Notes under the pieces: generated by a model | What the model saw: only the letters and a program-made list of their open reading frames with translations | The model's database searches: none | Told to the model about the DNA's origin: nothing | Assembly: GCF_018139485.1 (NCBI RefSeq) | Contig: NZ_JAGSNF010000006.1 | Span: 119,928-183,927 of the forward strand | DNA: 64,000 nt | Direction: 5' to 3' | From: Phycicoccus avicenniae | Lineage (GTDB): Bacteria; Actinomycetota; Actinomycetes; Actinomycetales; Dermatophilaceae | Translations under genes and position numbers: made by a program | Shown: positions 35,349 to 43,204 of the stretch, piece by piece | How positions within the stretch are numbered: position 1 is the stretch's first letter | Layout: the number at the start of each line of letters is the position of its first letter

Positions 35349-36587
35349 TCACCGGACGGGGGACGCGGCGAGACCGCGCCGGACAGCCCGCACCGTCGCC
35401 GGGGCCGCCAACAGGCCCACACCGCACACCCAGGGCGCGAGCCACAGCCACCATGTCGGACGAGGACCGGCGGGCCCGGGGTCGGGGAGAAGCACCGGTC
35501 TCGTCCGTGCCCAGGCGAGGAACGCGTCGCCGACCGGCAGCGCACCACCGGCGTAGCGACGTTCGCCCCTCCAGGTCACCGGGACGCCGATCACCTCACC
35601 CTGGCGGAGGAGGTCGACGGCGAGGGTCTCGTCCCCGTTGGCCCGCGCCGCCCCGGCCGCCACGGCCGTCGCCGACAGCGAGACCCCGAGGAGGAGCGGT
35701 CCCGAGTCGACGTCACCGTCGCCGTCGGAGCCGACGGGGTACTCGCTGAGGCCCACCGCTCCGAGTCGGTCGACGAGGAACGCCGCGCGGACCGCCGCCC
35801 AGCGCCCCGGGGCGGAGACGGGGTCGATGACCGGCCACATCGCGGCGGCGAGGACCGACGAGGTGGCTCGGGGACCGTCGAGCACGTCGCCCGCCAGGGT
35901 CGTGCGGTGCGGCAGGAGCCCGTGCGGCCCGACCCGGGAGGCGTCGACCCGCTCGAGCCATCGCCGGACGGTCGCCGCGGCACCCGGGACGCCGACGGCC
36001 TCGTCGGCCACGGCCAGCGCGGCCGCGGCGACGACGGTGTCGACCGGCCAGACCTGCCCCGGGTAGGACTCCAGGGCTCCGGTGGTCGACGCGTCGAGGG
36101 CCTCCCGCAGCGTCGCGGCACGCGCGCGCACCGATGTCGCCCGCTCGGGCTCCTCGGTGAGCGCGGCGACCTCCGCCTCCAGCCGGAGCGTCCAGCCCTC
36201 GACGAAGACCCCGTGCGGCAGACCGGCGGTCGCCGGGTAGGGGGCCAGCACGGCGTCGGAGGTGAGCCGGTCGAGCCGGTCCTCGGCGTCGACCACGAGA
36301 GCGGCCTGCCGGTCGAGGTCCCCGACCCCGGTGGCGAGCGCCGTGCGCGCCAGGCCGTCGAGCACGAGGGTGAAGAACTCGCCCTCGGGGAAGAGGTCCT
36401 GCATCCTCGTGGCGGCGCGCCGGTCGGCGATCTCTCGGTCGAGCCACCGGGCCTGGGCCAGGGCACGTCCCGGGTCGCTCGGGTCGGTCACGGCGTACCA
36501 CACCACGCGCGCGCCCCCGAGGAGCAGCACCACGGCGAGGATCGAGCGGAGGACCGTCCACCGGGGTCCCGGGCGTCGACGCGGCAC
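35349..36587 (-). CDS. Uncharacterised protein with TM anchors at both ends
   Basis: This 412-residue protein has a basic N-terminus, a TM at about 15-32 (ILAVVLLLGGARVVWYAV), roughly 340 helical residues, and a C-terminal TM near 374-395 followed by basic residues. By the positive-inside rule the middle domain is outside the membrane. It is rich in Ala/Leu helices with repeated ALAVADEAVG-like and YPGQVWPVDT stretches, which recall alpha/alpha-barrel proteins; I cannot name a family. The GTG start at 36587 is supported by a -10 hexamer 6 nt upstream. It stands alone, divergent from the pilin-like gene. Confidence 0.75.
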   Translation of the reverse strand: MPRRRPGPRWTVLRSILAVVLLLGGARVVWYAVTDPSDPGRALAQARWLDREIADRRAATRMQDLFPEGEFFTLVLDGLARTALATGVGDLDRQAALVVDAEDRLDRLTSDAVLAPYPATAGLPHGVFVEGWTLRLEAEVAALTEEPERATSVRARAATLREALDASTTGALESYPGQVWPVDTVVAAAALAVADEAVGVPGAAATVRRWLERVDASRVGPHGLLPHRTTLAGDVLDGPRATSSVLAAAMWPVIDPVSAPGRWAAVRAAFLVDRLGAVGLSEYPVGSDGDGDVDSGPLLLGVSLSATAVAAGAARANGDETLAVDLLRQGEVIGVPVTWRGERRYAGGALPVGDAFLAWARTRPVLLPDPGPAGPRPTWWLWLAPWVCGVGLLAAPATVRAVRRGLAASPVR

Positions 36588-36593
36588 CCGAAG

Positions 36594-36599
36594 AGCCTA
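36594..36599 (-). promoter_or_regulatory. -10 hexamer of the 412-aa membrane protein gene
   Basis: On the minus strand TAGGCT lies 6 nt before the GTG at 36587, giving a leaderless transcript. Confidence 0.5.
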
Positions 36600-36658
36600 G
36601 ACGCCCCCGTGCGCTCGTCTGGGCCCCTGGACCCTCGCGCCGGGCACCGGCCCGTCAC

Positions 36659-36664
36659 TAGCCT
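36659..36664 (+). promoter_or_regulatory. -10 hexamer of the pilin-like gene
   Basis: TAGCCT lies 6 nt before the ATG at 36671. It is back to back with the promoter of the divergent neighbour. Confidence 0.5.
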
Positions 36665-36670
36665 CGGCCC

Positions 36671-37717
36671 ATGTGGCGGAGGGGGCCCTCGGAGGGCTTG
36701 TCGCGGGAGCGTGGCGCGTCGACGCTCGAGTACCTGGGCGTCGCCCTCGTCGTGGCCGTCGTCGTCGTGTCCGTCGCCTCGGTCGTGACCGGTGGGCGGA
36801 TCGCGTCGACGATGGGCTGTGCGTGGGGGCAGCTGGTCGGGGGTGGAGCCGGGTGCGACGCCGGCGCGACGGCCGCCGCCGGAGACGAGGGGGCGGGGAC
36901 CGGGGACCGGCGCGACGCCGCCCGGGACACCCGGGACAACCGCCGTGACGACGCTCGCGGCGACCGGCCGGAGCCCGGCGATCCCCCCGGCTCCGGCGAG
37001 GGCGCGGTCGACGGTGACGAGGCGTACCCCGGTGGCCTCGGGCCCCCCTCCCCCGGCACGACCGCGGGCGAGTCCCCGGACCCGCCCCCGTGGACCCCAC
37101 CCGACCAGGGGGCCGGCGAGCACGCGTCCGAGGACGCGTCCCTCGGCGACCGCGCCACGCTGGCGGCCGCCGAGGCCGCGGCCAACGCGCTCTCGGGGAC
37201 GTGGCCGGACGCCGCACGGAACCTGTTGCACTTCCTGGGGAACTCCGGGGACACCCTGGACCAGGACGTCGACTCGATGCTGGAGTCCAGCTCGGCGTTG
37301 TCGGACGCCGTCGACATCCAGCAGCAACGCCTCGCGGCGGCAGCCGTCGAGCAGGCACGCGCGTCGGGTGCCACAGGGCCGGTGACCTTCCCCGTCAACA
37401 CCCAGTGGGCCGGCGTGTACATCACCTCCGACGACTCCGCGAACTGGTTCTACGCCCTCGGTGGGATCTCCTACAACCAGACCGGTTCCGTCACGGTGAC
37501 GCCACCGAGCAGTCCCGGCGGGGCCTGGACGTACGAGATGAGCACCGAGGTCAACATCCGGGACCGGTACAACTGGGACGGCGGGAAGTCGACCCAGATC
37601 GGTCCGGTCACCATCACCGACGAGCAGCTCGCCGAGCTGCACCGTGCCGGGCTCGCCCGGGAGTTCACCGCCGTGGGAACCTCCACGAGGAGGAACACGT
37701 CTGGAGAGGTGCCATGA
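36671..37717 (+). CDS. Pilin-like N-terminus with linker and unknown C-terminal domain
   Basis: The 348-residue protein starts like a Flp/TadE-type pseudopilin: SRERGASTLEYLGVALVVAVVVVSVAS has a charged leader, a Gly before the hydrophobic helix and Glu at position +5. A disordered Pro/Gly/Asp-rich linker covers about 60-160. The last 115 residues form a compact domain with NWFYALGGISYNQTGSVTV, DRYNWDGGKSTQIGPVTITDEQ and LHRAGLAREFTAVGTS. From memory this domain recurs at the ends of secreted actinobacterial proteins, but I know no function. An ATGA overlap couples it to a lipoprotein gene. A surface or pilus-tip role is inference. Confidence 0.8.
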   Translation: MWRRGPSEGLSRERGASTLEYLGVALVVAVVVVSVASVVTGGRIASTMGCAWGQLVGGGAGCDAGATAAAGDEGAGTGDRRDAARDTRDNRRDDARGDRPEPGDPPGSGEGAVDGDEAYPGGLGPPSPGTTAGESPDPPPWTPPDQGAGEHASEDASLGDRATLAAAEAAANALSGTWPDAARNLLHFLGNSGDTLDQDVDSMLESSSALSDAVDIQQQRLAAAAVEQARASGATGPVTFPVNTQWAGVYITSDDSANWFYALGGISYNQTGSVTVTPPSSPGGAWTYEMSTEVNIRDRYNWDGGKSTQIGPVTITDEQLAELHRAGLAREFTAVGTSTRRNTSGEVP

Positions 37718-38223
37718 GAACCGTCCCCGCGAACCGCACGACCGCCGTCGCCGTCCTCCTCGTCGGAGCGCTCGCCGGCTGCGGCACGTCCGGCCCCGAG
37801 GACAGGAGCACGACCGTGGTCACCGCCGCCTCGCCGACACCAGAGGAGTCCCCCGCCGAGCAGATGACCGCCGAGCAGGCGCTGCAGCGGGCGGGCCTCG
37901 CCCTTCCCCAGGGGTCGGGAGGCGCCGAGGTCGAGGTCCTCGAGCCCCGCGCCCCGACGGTCGAGGAGGCCTACCGGGTGACCTTCGTGCTCGACCGACC
38001 GGCGGCGCTGGAGTTCTGCGCCTCGGGCGGCCTGGGCGGGGACCTGCCCGCAGTCGGGCTGACCGACGACGAGCGCCAGGTCCTCGGCGACCTGACGGTC
38101 GCCGAGGGGTCCCGACTCTGCGGCTCCCAGTGGCCGGACGACCCGTCGTGGCAGCGAACCGTGCTCATCGATCCCGACGACCCGACGACCGTGCACGTCG
38201 GCATCGAGCGATGGAGCCGCTGA
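37714..38223 (+). CDS. Putative lipoprotein
   Basis: This 169-residue protein has a signal peptide ending in the lipobox LAGC (Cys about 23), a Ser/Thr/Pro spacer and a small C-terminal domain with two cysteines (FCASGG and RLCGSQW) that could form a disulfide. No family is recognised. It overlaps the pilin-like gene by 4 nt and has GGAGAGG before its ATG, so the pair is co-expressed and the lipoprotein may act with the pilin-like protein at the cell surface. Confidence 0.8.
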   Translation: MRTVPANRTTAVAVLLVGALAGCGTSGPEDRSTTVVTAASPTPEESPAEQMTAEQALQRAGLALPQGSGGAEVEVLEPRAPTVEEAYRVTFVLDRPAALEFCASGGLGGDLPAVGLTDDERQVLGDLTVAEGSRLCGSQWPDDPSWQRTVLIDPDDPTTVHVGIERWSR

Positions 38224-38230
38224 GCCCCGC

Positions 38231-38713
38231 TCAGGCGGCGCTCTCGTCCTCCTCCACGACGTAGGGGTCGGTCGCTGCGTCCCGAACGCCGCCCGGCCCC
38301 GCGTCGTCCCGCGGCGCGCCGCCGCCGGACGCCGGGAGCACCGGTTCGACGTCCCCGTTGCGCGTGAACGACGTGACGCCCCAGCGCAGGTCGTGCCCGA
38401 GCGCGTAGGCGTCGAGCTCGGCGGACGTGCCGTACGAGCCGTCGTCCCGCTGGAACTGGCGGATCCGCAGCCGACCGTGGACCACCACCGGGTGGCCCTT
38501 CCTCAGGCAGCGCGCCGCGTTCTCGCCCGGTGCCCGGTTCACCGACACCTCGAAGAAGCTCGGCTCGGAGTCGGCCCACCGACCCGGCTCCTCACGGACC
38601 TGGTGCCGCTCGGACTGCGCGACGCGGAACGTCGTGAACGCCCCGTAGCGGCCCTGCTTGACGACGGGGTCGGCGACGAGCCGCCCCTGCACCGTCGTGT
38701 ACGTCTCGTACAT
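38231..38713 (-). CDS. ssb: Single-stranded DNA-binding protein (SSB paralogue)
   Basis: This 160-residue protein has an OB-fold matching bacterial SSB (TTVQGRLVADPVVKQGRYGAFTTFRVAQSE; SFFEVSVNRAPGENAARCLRKGHPVVVHGRLRIRQF). The C-terminal tail is acidic (EEDESAA) but lacks the DDxPF tip that recruits repair and replication partners. It is therefore probably a second, SsbB-like protein. A ribosome binding site (GGAGGGG) lies 8 nt before the ATG. Confidence 0.9.
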   Translation of the reverse strand: MYETYTTVQGRLVADPVVKQGRYGAFTTFRVAQSERHQVREEPGRWADSEPSFFEVSVNRAPGENAARCLRKGHPVVVHGRLRIRQFQRDDGSYGTSAELDAYALGHDLRWGVTSFTRNGDVEPVLPASGGGAPRDDAGPGGVRDAATDPYVVEEDESAA

Positions 38714-38798
38714 CGTGCTCTCCCCTCCTGGGCCCGTCCTTCGGGCCACGGGTTCCACGGTGGACCGCCCGCGCGCAGGAGGACAGGGGCGTGCGGCA

Positions 38799-38841
38799 CC
38801 TGTGGACGACGACGGGCGGCCGAGGACCCCTGTGGACGACG
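38799..38841. repeat. Direct repeat CCTGTGGACGACG x2 upstream of ssb
   Basis: Two identical 13-mers start 30 bp apart (38799-38811 and 38829-38841). On the minus strand each contains TCGTCCACA, one mismatch from the DnaA box TTGTCCACA. Confidence 0.45.
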
Positions 38842-40509
38842 TCAGACGCCGGCGGCGTGCCGGAGCGCCTCGCGGGTCGCGCCGTGCCGCTCGAGCACCC
38901 GCCGGACCGGCGAGAGGATCTCGGTGTCGGCGACCGTCGCGATGGCCGCTCGCAGCCGGGCGTCCATGACCGCCGCCCGGCGGCGGGCCCCGAACCGGGC
39001 GAGCCAGGCCGCGAGGACGGCCAGCACGAGCCCGGCGAGCAGCCCGCCGAGGAGCAGGACGACGGGCACCGGGAGCACCCCGAGCGTCGGCACCGCGGGC
39101 AGCACCGCGTCGAGCTGGAGCCAGCCACCGAGGGCGTACAGGCCCAGCCACAGCAGGCCGACGACCGCGGCGGCGGCCAGGCCGAGCTGCAGCCCGCCGA
39201 CGACCCGCCACCAGATCGGGGACCGCGCGAAGAGCGAGGTCCCGACGACGGCCTGGTCGAGGGCGTCGCCGAGTCGGGGACCCGGCGGCTGGGCCGCCCG
39301 CTCGACCGCCTCGCCCCACGGCACGGGCAGGGTCGCCGAGGCCCGGTCGGCGACCCGGCGGGTCGCGAGCGTCACGGCCGCGCGTGCGGCGGGCGAGGGC
39401 GGCGGCAGCGAGGAGCGGCCGAGGACGGAGCGGACGTCGGACTCGGACACCCGCACGTCCTTCCCGTCGAGCCGCAGCCGTCGGAGCGGACGCGCCCGCA
39501 GCCGCCCGGCCCACCGGGTGAACGGCCAGCCGGTGTACGTCGCCGCCTCCATCCGGTAGTCGCGGGCGACGGCGTCGACGACGGTGGGGACCCCTGCGCT
39601 GCGGGCCAGCGCGTCGAGCAGCTCGGACCGCGTCGCGTCGTCGACCCCGGCCTCGTCCTGCGACACGTGCTGCGACAGCTCTCCGGCGACGGTGCGCACG
39701 TCGGCCGCGAGCCGGGCGCGCGCCATCGTCCGGCCCGCCACGGCGTTCGCGAGCCGCTGCCGCAGCTCGGGGACCCCCGCACCGGTCCGCGCCGAGGTCG
39801 CGAGCACCGTGGGCTTCTCCAGCCCGTCCCGCTCGAGCAGCCGGGCGAGGTCGGCCCGACAGCGGTCGGCGTCGGCGTCGGTGAGCCGGTCGGCCTGGTT
39901 GAGCACGGCGAGGGTGACCGCACCGTGCGCGGACAGGGTCGCGACGTGGTCGTCGTGCAGCCGGGCGTCGGCGTACTTCTGCGGGTCGGCGACCCAGACG
40001 AAGAGGTCGACGAGCTCGAGGACCCGTTCGGCCTCGACCCGGTTCGCCACCTCCCGCGAGTCGACGTCGGGCAGGTCGAGCAGGACGAGCCCGTCGAGAC
40101 CGCCGACCTGCCCTCCGGGCCCCTCCCCCTCGACGTGGTGGCGGGACCCGACGCCCAGCCAGTCGAGGAGCTCGCCGACCGGGGCCTCGCCCCAGACCGC
40201 GGCCGTCGGGGTCGACGTCGTGGGGCGGCGCACCCCGACGGTGGCCGTGTCCGAGCCGACGAGCGCGTTGAAGAGGGAGGACTTGCCGCTGCCGGTCGCC
40301 CCGGCCAGGGCGACGACGGTGTGGTCGCCGACGATGCCGGTCCGTGCCGCCACCTTCTCGACGACCGCCCCCGCGCGCTCGCGCTGCGGGGCGGGCAGCT
40401 CGGTGCCACCGGCGTCGACCGCCGCGGCGAGCGACTCGGCGGCGGCGCTGAGCCGCTCGTGGCTCACCGCCGCAGGGCTCTTGGCGCGCCCCATCCGCAG
40501 CGGGCTCAC
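38842..40509 (-). CDS. Membrane-associated dynamin-like GTPase, second of pair
   Basis: This 555-residue GTPase has a P-loop GATGSGKSS near residue 73, a PTTSTPTA switch I, a DLPD switch II (normally D.PG), and an NQAD-type G4 motif (LAVLNQADRL). The C-terminal half has a TM hairpin at about 440-510 (VVGGLQLGLAAAAVVGLLWLGLYAL and VVLLLGGLLAGLVLAVLAAWLA). Pairs of such GTPases resemble the bacterial dynamin-like pairs of Streptomyces and mycobacteria, which act on membranes. The GTG start overlaps the upstream GTPase stop (GTGA). Confidence 0.85.
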   Translation of the reverse strand: MSPLRMGRAKSPAAVSHERLSAAAESLAAAVDAGGTELPAPQRERAGAVVEKVAARTGIVGDHTVVALAGATGSGKSSLFNALVGSDTATVGVRRPTTSTPTAAVWGEAPVGELLDWLGVGSRHHVEGEGPGGQVGGLDGLVLLDLPDVDSREVANRVEAERVLELVDLFVWVADPQKYADARLHDDHVATLSAHGAVTLAVLNQADRLTDADADRCRADLARLLERDGLEKPTVLATSARTGAGVPELRQRLANAVAGRTMARARLAADVRTVAGELSQHVSQDEAGVDDATRSELLDALARSAGVPTVVDAVARDYRMEAATYTGWPFTRWAGRLRARPLRRLRLDGKDVRVSESDVRSVLGRSSLPPPSPAARAAVTLATRRVADRASATLPVPWGEAVERAAQPPGPRLGDALDQAVVGTSLFARSPIWWRVVGGLQLGLAAAAVVGLLWLGLYALGGWLQLDAVLPAVPTLGVLPVPVVLLLGGLLAGLVLAVLAAWLARFGARRRAAVMDARLRAAIATVADTEILSPVRRVLERHGATREALRHAAGV

Positions 40510-42212
40510 CGCGGCACGCTCCGCAGCCGGGCCGTCGCGGCCTCGACCCGCTCGGCCTGGTCGGCGGGGGCCGACTGCGCCGCGAGTGCCGCCTCGAACC
40601 GGGTGCGCTCGACGGCGTAGAGCTCGTCGACGAGCTCGAGGAGACGCGCCCGGGCCTTGGCCGCCATCTGGCGGACCGCCTGGTCGCCGAAGATCGCCTC
40701 GAGGACCCGCTGGGCCAGCACCGCCGTCCCACCCGCGATGCCGACCTCGGCCCCCACGAGGCCCCCGGTCTGGGCGAAGGCGACGAGCATGAGGAACAGC
40801 CCGATCGCGTTGACGCCGTACGCCGCGATCCGGGCGTTGGTGCGTCGGCCCTGCCCCTCGGTGCGGACGAGGTCGAACACCTCGCCCTGCCAGGCCCGCA
40901 CCATCCGCTCGACCGATGCCGTCGAGGTCGCCGGGACGCTCGTGAGCCCCGGCTCGGCCGCGAGGACCGCGGTCCCGCCGGAGAGCCGGCGCCAGGCCCG
41001 GACCGTGTCCGCGGTCGCCGTCTCGAGGTTGGCCAGGACGAGGGCCGCCACCCCGCTCTGCAGCGCCTCGCCGAGGGTGTCGGCGGGCGCCGGGGTGCCC
41101 TTGATGGCCGAGGTGATGCGGTCGCGCCAGCGCGCCACGGTGGACTCGACCTGGCGGAAGAACTCGCCGGTGCCGACGAACTCCTGCCAGCGGGCCAGTA
41201 CCTCCCCGCGCAGGAGGGTGCCGTCGGTCATCCCGTCGGACACCCGTCCCCGGGCGAGGGCGAAGCACTCCTGGGAGGCGGCGACGAGGGCGTCCTGTGC
41301 GTCGCGCTGCACCCGGCTCGCGGCCACGAGCTGCGCAGCCCGTCCCGCCAGCGAGTCCACGGCTCCCCGGAGCGTCTGCGACACGACGATGTCGCGGGCG
41401 CGGGCGTCGCCGGCGAGCGCCTGCAGCCAGTCCCGCAGCCGGTCGAAGACGAAGGACGGCAGTCGGCCGTCCTCGAGCTCGACCTCGGGGATCGTGAAGA
41501 TCGGCGCGGTCGGCAGGCCCTGCTCGCGCAGCATGGACGCCAGGTGCGGCCGGATCTCCGCGACCGCCTCGCGCGGCACCCGGTCCAGGACGATGGCGAC
41601 GGCCGTGCCCCGCTCGGCGGCGGTGCGCAGCAGGTCCCACGGGACCGCGTCGGCGTAGCGCGCGGCGGTCGTCACGAAGAGCCACAGGTCGGCGGCGGAC
41701 AGCAGCTGGCCGGCGAGCTCTCGGTTCGCGGTGACGACGGAGTCGATGTCCGGGGCGTCGAGGAGGGCCAGTCCGGACGGCAGGGCGTCGGACCCCGCGA
41801 GCCGCACGGTCCCCGGCTGGTCCTCCCCCGTGTCCCGGCCGGTGACGCGGGCGAGACCGGGCAGGATGCGGGCGTCCTCGAACCAGTGGGCGTCGTCGGG
41901 GTGATGGACCAGGACCGGCGAAGTGGTCGTGGGCCGCAGGACGCCGGACCTGCTGACCTCCGCCGCGACGACCGAGTTGACGAGCGTCGACTTGCCGGCG
42001 CCCGTCGACCCTCCGACGACCGCGAGCAGCGGGGCGTCGAGCGAGCGCAGCCGCGGCAGCACGTAGTCGTCGAGCTGGTCGAGCAGCTGACGCCGCGCCG
42101 CGACCGCCTCGTCGCGGCCGGGGACGAGCAGCGGCAGGCTCGCCGCGTCGACCTCGTCGCGCAGCCGCTCGACGGCGGCGACGAGCGCCTCGACGTCCCG
42201 GTCCGCACCCAC
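40506..42212 (-). CDS. Membrane-associated dynamin-like GTPase, first of pair
   Basis: This 568-residue protein has a P-loop GGSTGAGKST near residue 67, RPTTTSP (switch I), LLDAPDIDSV (switch II) and a VLDRV-type G4. A hydrophobic hairpin occurs at about 475-510 (GLFLMLVAFAQTGGLVGAEVGIAGGTAVLA), consistent with membrane association, and long helical stretches flank it. The GTG at 42212 is leaderless. It forms a two-gene operon with the second GTPase; heterodimer formation is inferred. Confidence 0.87.
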   Translation of the reverse strand: MGADRDVEALVAAVERLRDEVDAASLPLLVPGRDEAVAARRQLLDQLDDYVLPRLRSLDAPLLAVVGGSTGAGKSTLVNSVVAAEVSRSGVLRPTTTSPVLVHHPDDAHWFEDARILPGLARVTGRDTGEDQPGTVRLAGSDALPSGLALLDAPDIDSVVTANRELAGQLLSAADLWLFVTTAARYADAVPWDLLRTAAERGTAVAIVLDRVPREAVAEIRPHLASMLREQGLPTAPIFTIPEVELEDGRLPSFVFDRLRDWLQALAGDARARDIVVSQTLRGAVDSLAGRAAQLVAASRVQRDAQDALVAASQECFALARGRVSDGMTDGTLLRGEVLARWQEFVGTGEFFRQVESTVARWRDRITSAIKGTPAPADTLGEALQSGVAALVLANLETATADTVRAWRRLSGGTAVLAAEPGLTSVPATSTASVERMVRAWQGEVFDLVRTEGQGRRTNARIAAYGVNAIGLFLMLVAFAQTGGLVGAEVGIAGGTAVLAQRVLEAIFGDQAVRQMAAKARARLLELVDELYAVERTRFEAALAAQSAPADQAERVEAATARLRSVPR

Positions 42213-42218
42213 GGGCCG

Positions 42219-42224
42219 AGCCTA
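42219..42224 (-). promoter_or_regulatory. -10 hexamer of the GTPase operon
   Basis: On the minus strand TAGGCT lies 6 nt before the GTG at 42212. Confidence 0.5.
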
Positions 42225-42268
42225 TCGAGACGGGCGGCAACTCCCGTGATCGCCACGACCGCACGGGC

Positions 42269-42274
42269 GACAAT
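42269..42274 (+). promoter_or_regulatory. -10 hexamer of thpR
   Basis: GACAAT lies 6 nt before the ATG at 42281, a leaderless arrangement. Confidence 0.45.
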
Positions 42275-42280
42275 GTCCGG

Positions 42281-42832
42281 ATGCGGATGTTCGCCGCTCT
42301 CGTGCCGCCCGACGACGTCGTCGAGGACCTCGACGCCTTCCTCGAGCCCCGCCGGGAGGTGGCCGGGCCGCGGTGGTCACCGCCTCCGCAGTGGCACGTG
42401 ACGCTCGCCTTCGCGGCGGCCGTGCCGTCCCGCGTCGTGGAGCCGCTCGCCGAGGCCCTGGGCCGTGCGGTCGCCGGGTCGTCCGTCGCCCCGCTGCGCC
42501 TCGCCGGGGGCGGGTGCTTCCCCGACCCGACGCGGGCGCGGGTGCTCTGGGCCGGGGTCGACGGGGGCGACGGGCTGGCCGCGCTCGCCGGGCGGGTGCG
42601 CAGCGCCTTCGCGACCGCGGGCGCCGCACCGGACGGAGGTGCCTTCGTCCCGCACGTCACGGTCGCCCGCTTCGGTCGTCCCGTGGAGGGCACCCGGTGG
42701 CTGCGCGTCCTCGACACCTACGTCGGGCCGTCCTGGACACCCTCCGAGGTCGTCCTCGTCGAGTCCCACCTCCCCAGCGAGCGCGGGCACCGGCCGCGCC
42801 ACGAGGTGCTCGAGCGTTTCGCCGTGCTGTGA
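42281..42832 (+). CDS. thpR: RNA 2',3'-cyclic phosphodiesterase ThpR
   Basis: This 183-residue protein is a 2H phosphoesterase with both HxTx motifs, HVTL at 39-42 and HVTV at 125-128, spaced as in the 2'-5' RNA ligase/ThpR family. It opens 2',3'-cyclic phosphates on RNA. The MRMFAALVPP start is typical. It is monocistronic and followed by a 91-bp tandem repeat. Confidence 0.92.
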   Translation: MRMFAALVPPDDVVEDLDAFLEPRREVAGPRWSPPPQWHVTLAFAAAVPSRVVEPLAEALGRAVAGSSVAPLRLAGGGCFPDPTRARVLWAGVDGGDGLAALAGRVRSAFATAGAAPDGGAFVPHVTVARFGRPVEGTRWLRVLDTYVGPSWTPSEVVLVESHLPSERGHRPRHEVLERFAVL

Positions 42833-42861
42833 GGCGCCGGGTCGCCGGTGTGGAGGGCGCC

Positions 42862-43068
42862 GCTCGCGCTCGGACTGCGTGCCCCCGTCGACGCTCTCAC
42901 TCCGTTCCAGCGCCTGTTGCTTCTGCCGGAGGCACGCCTCCGGCGCTCGCGAGCTCGCGCTCGGACTGCGTGCCCCCGTCGACGCTCTCACTCCGTTCCA
43001 GCGCCTGTTGCTTCTGCCGGAGGCACGCCTCCGGCGCTCGCGAGCTCGCGCTCGGACTGCGTGCCCCC
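42862..43068. repeat. 91-bp tandem repeat (about 2.3 copies) abutting tRNA-Arg
   Basis: The unit beginning CTCGGACTGCGTGCCCCC starts at 42869, 42960 and 43051, exactly 91 bp apart. The third copy breaks off inside the tRNA gene, so its last bases (43062-43068) are the tRNA 3' end, which is thus repeated in each unit. Each full unit contains a perfect 8-bp hairpin (GCCGGAGG-CACG-CCTCCGGC at 42925-42944 and 43016-43035). The copies are essentially identical, suggesting recent duplication. Small frames inside are not real genes. Confidence 0.85.
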
Positions 43069-43135
43069 GGCAGGACTCGAACCTGCGACCTAGAGATTAG
43101 AAGGCTCTTGCTCTATCCGGCTGAGCTACGGAGGC
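43062..43135 (-). tRNA. tRNA-Arg (anticodon TCT)
   Basis: A 74-nt cloverleaf reads 5' GCCTCCG ... CGGGGGC-A 3' with one G-T pair in the acceptor stem. The anticodon loop is CTTCTAA and the T-arm contains GGTTCGAGTCC. CCA is not encoded. Confidence 0.95.
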
Positions 43136-43204
43136 CAGGCGCGTGGCGCCGGCCCCAGTCTAGGGAGACGGGAGCGCGGCGTGCGCGACCTCCGGTCCTG
43201 CCGG

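Noticed and set aside
42862..43068. The repeat array as a CRISPR.
   Set aside because: There are only 2.3 copies of a 91-bp unit in direct tandem with no distinct spacers and no cas genes.
42850..43100. An integrated mobile element at tRNA-Arg.
   Set aside because: No integrase, no foreign gene content and only about 200 bp between tRNA and thpR; duplication by slippage explains it more simply.
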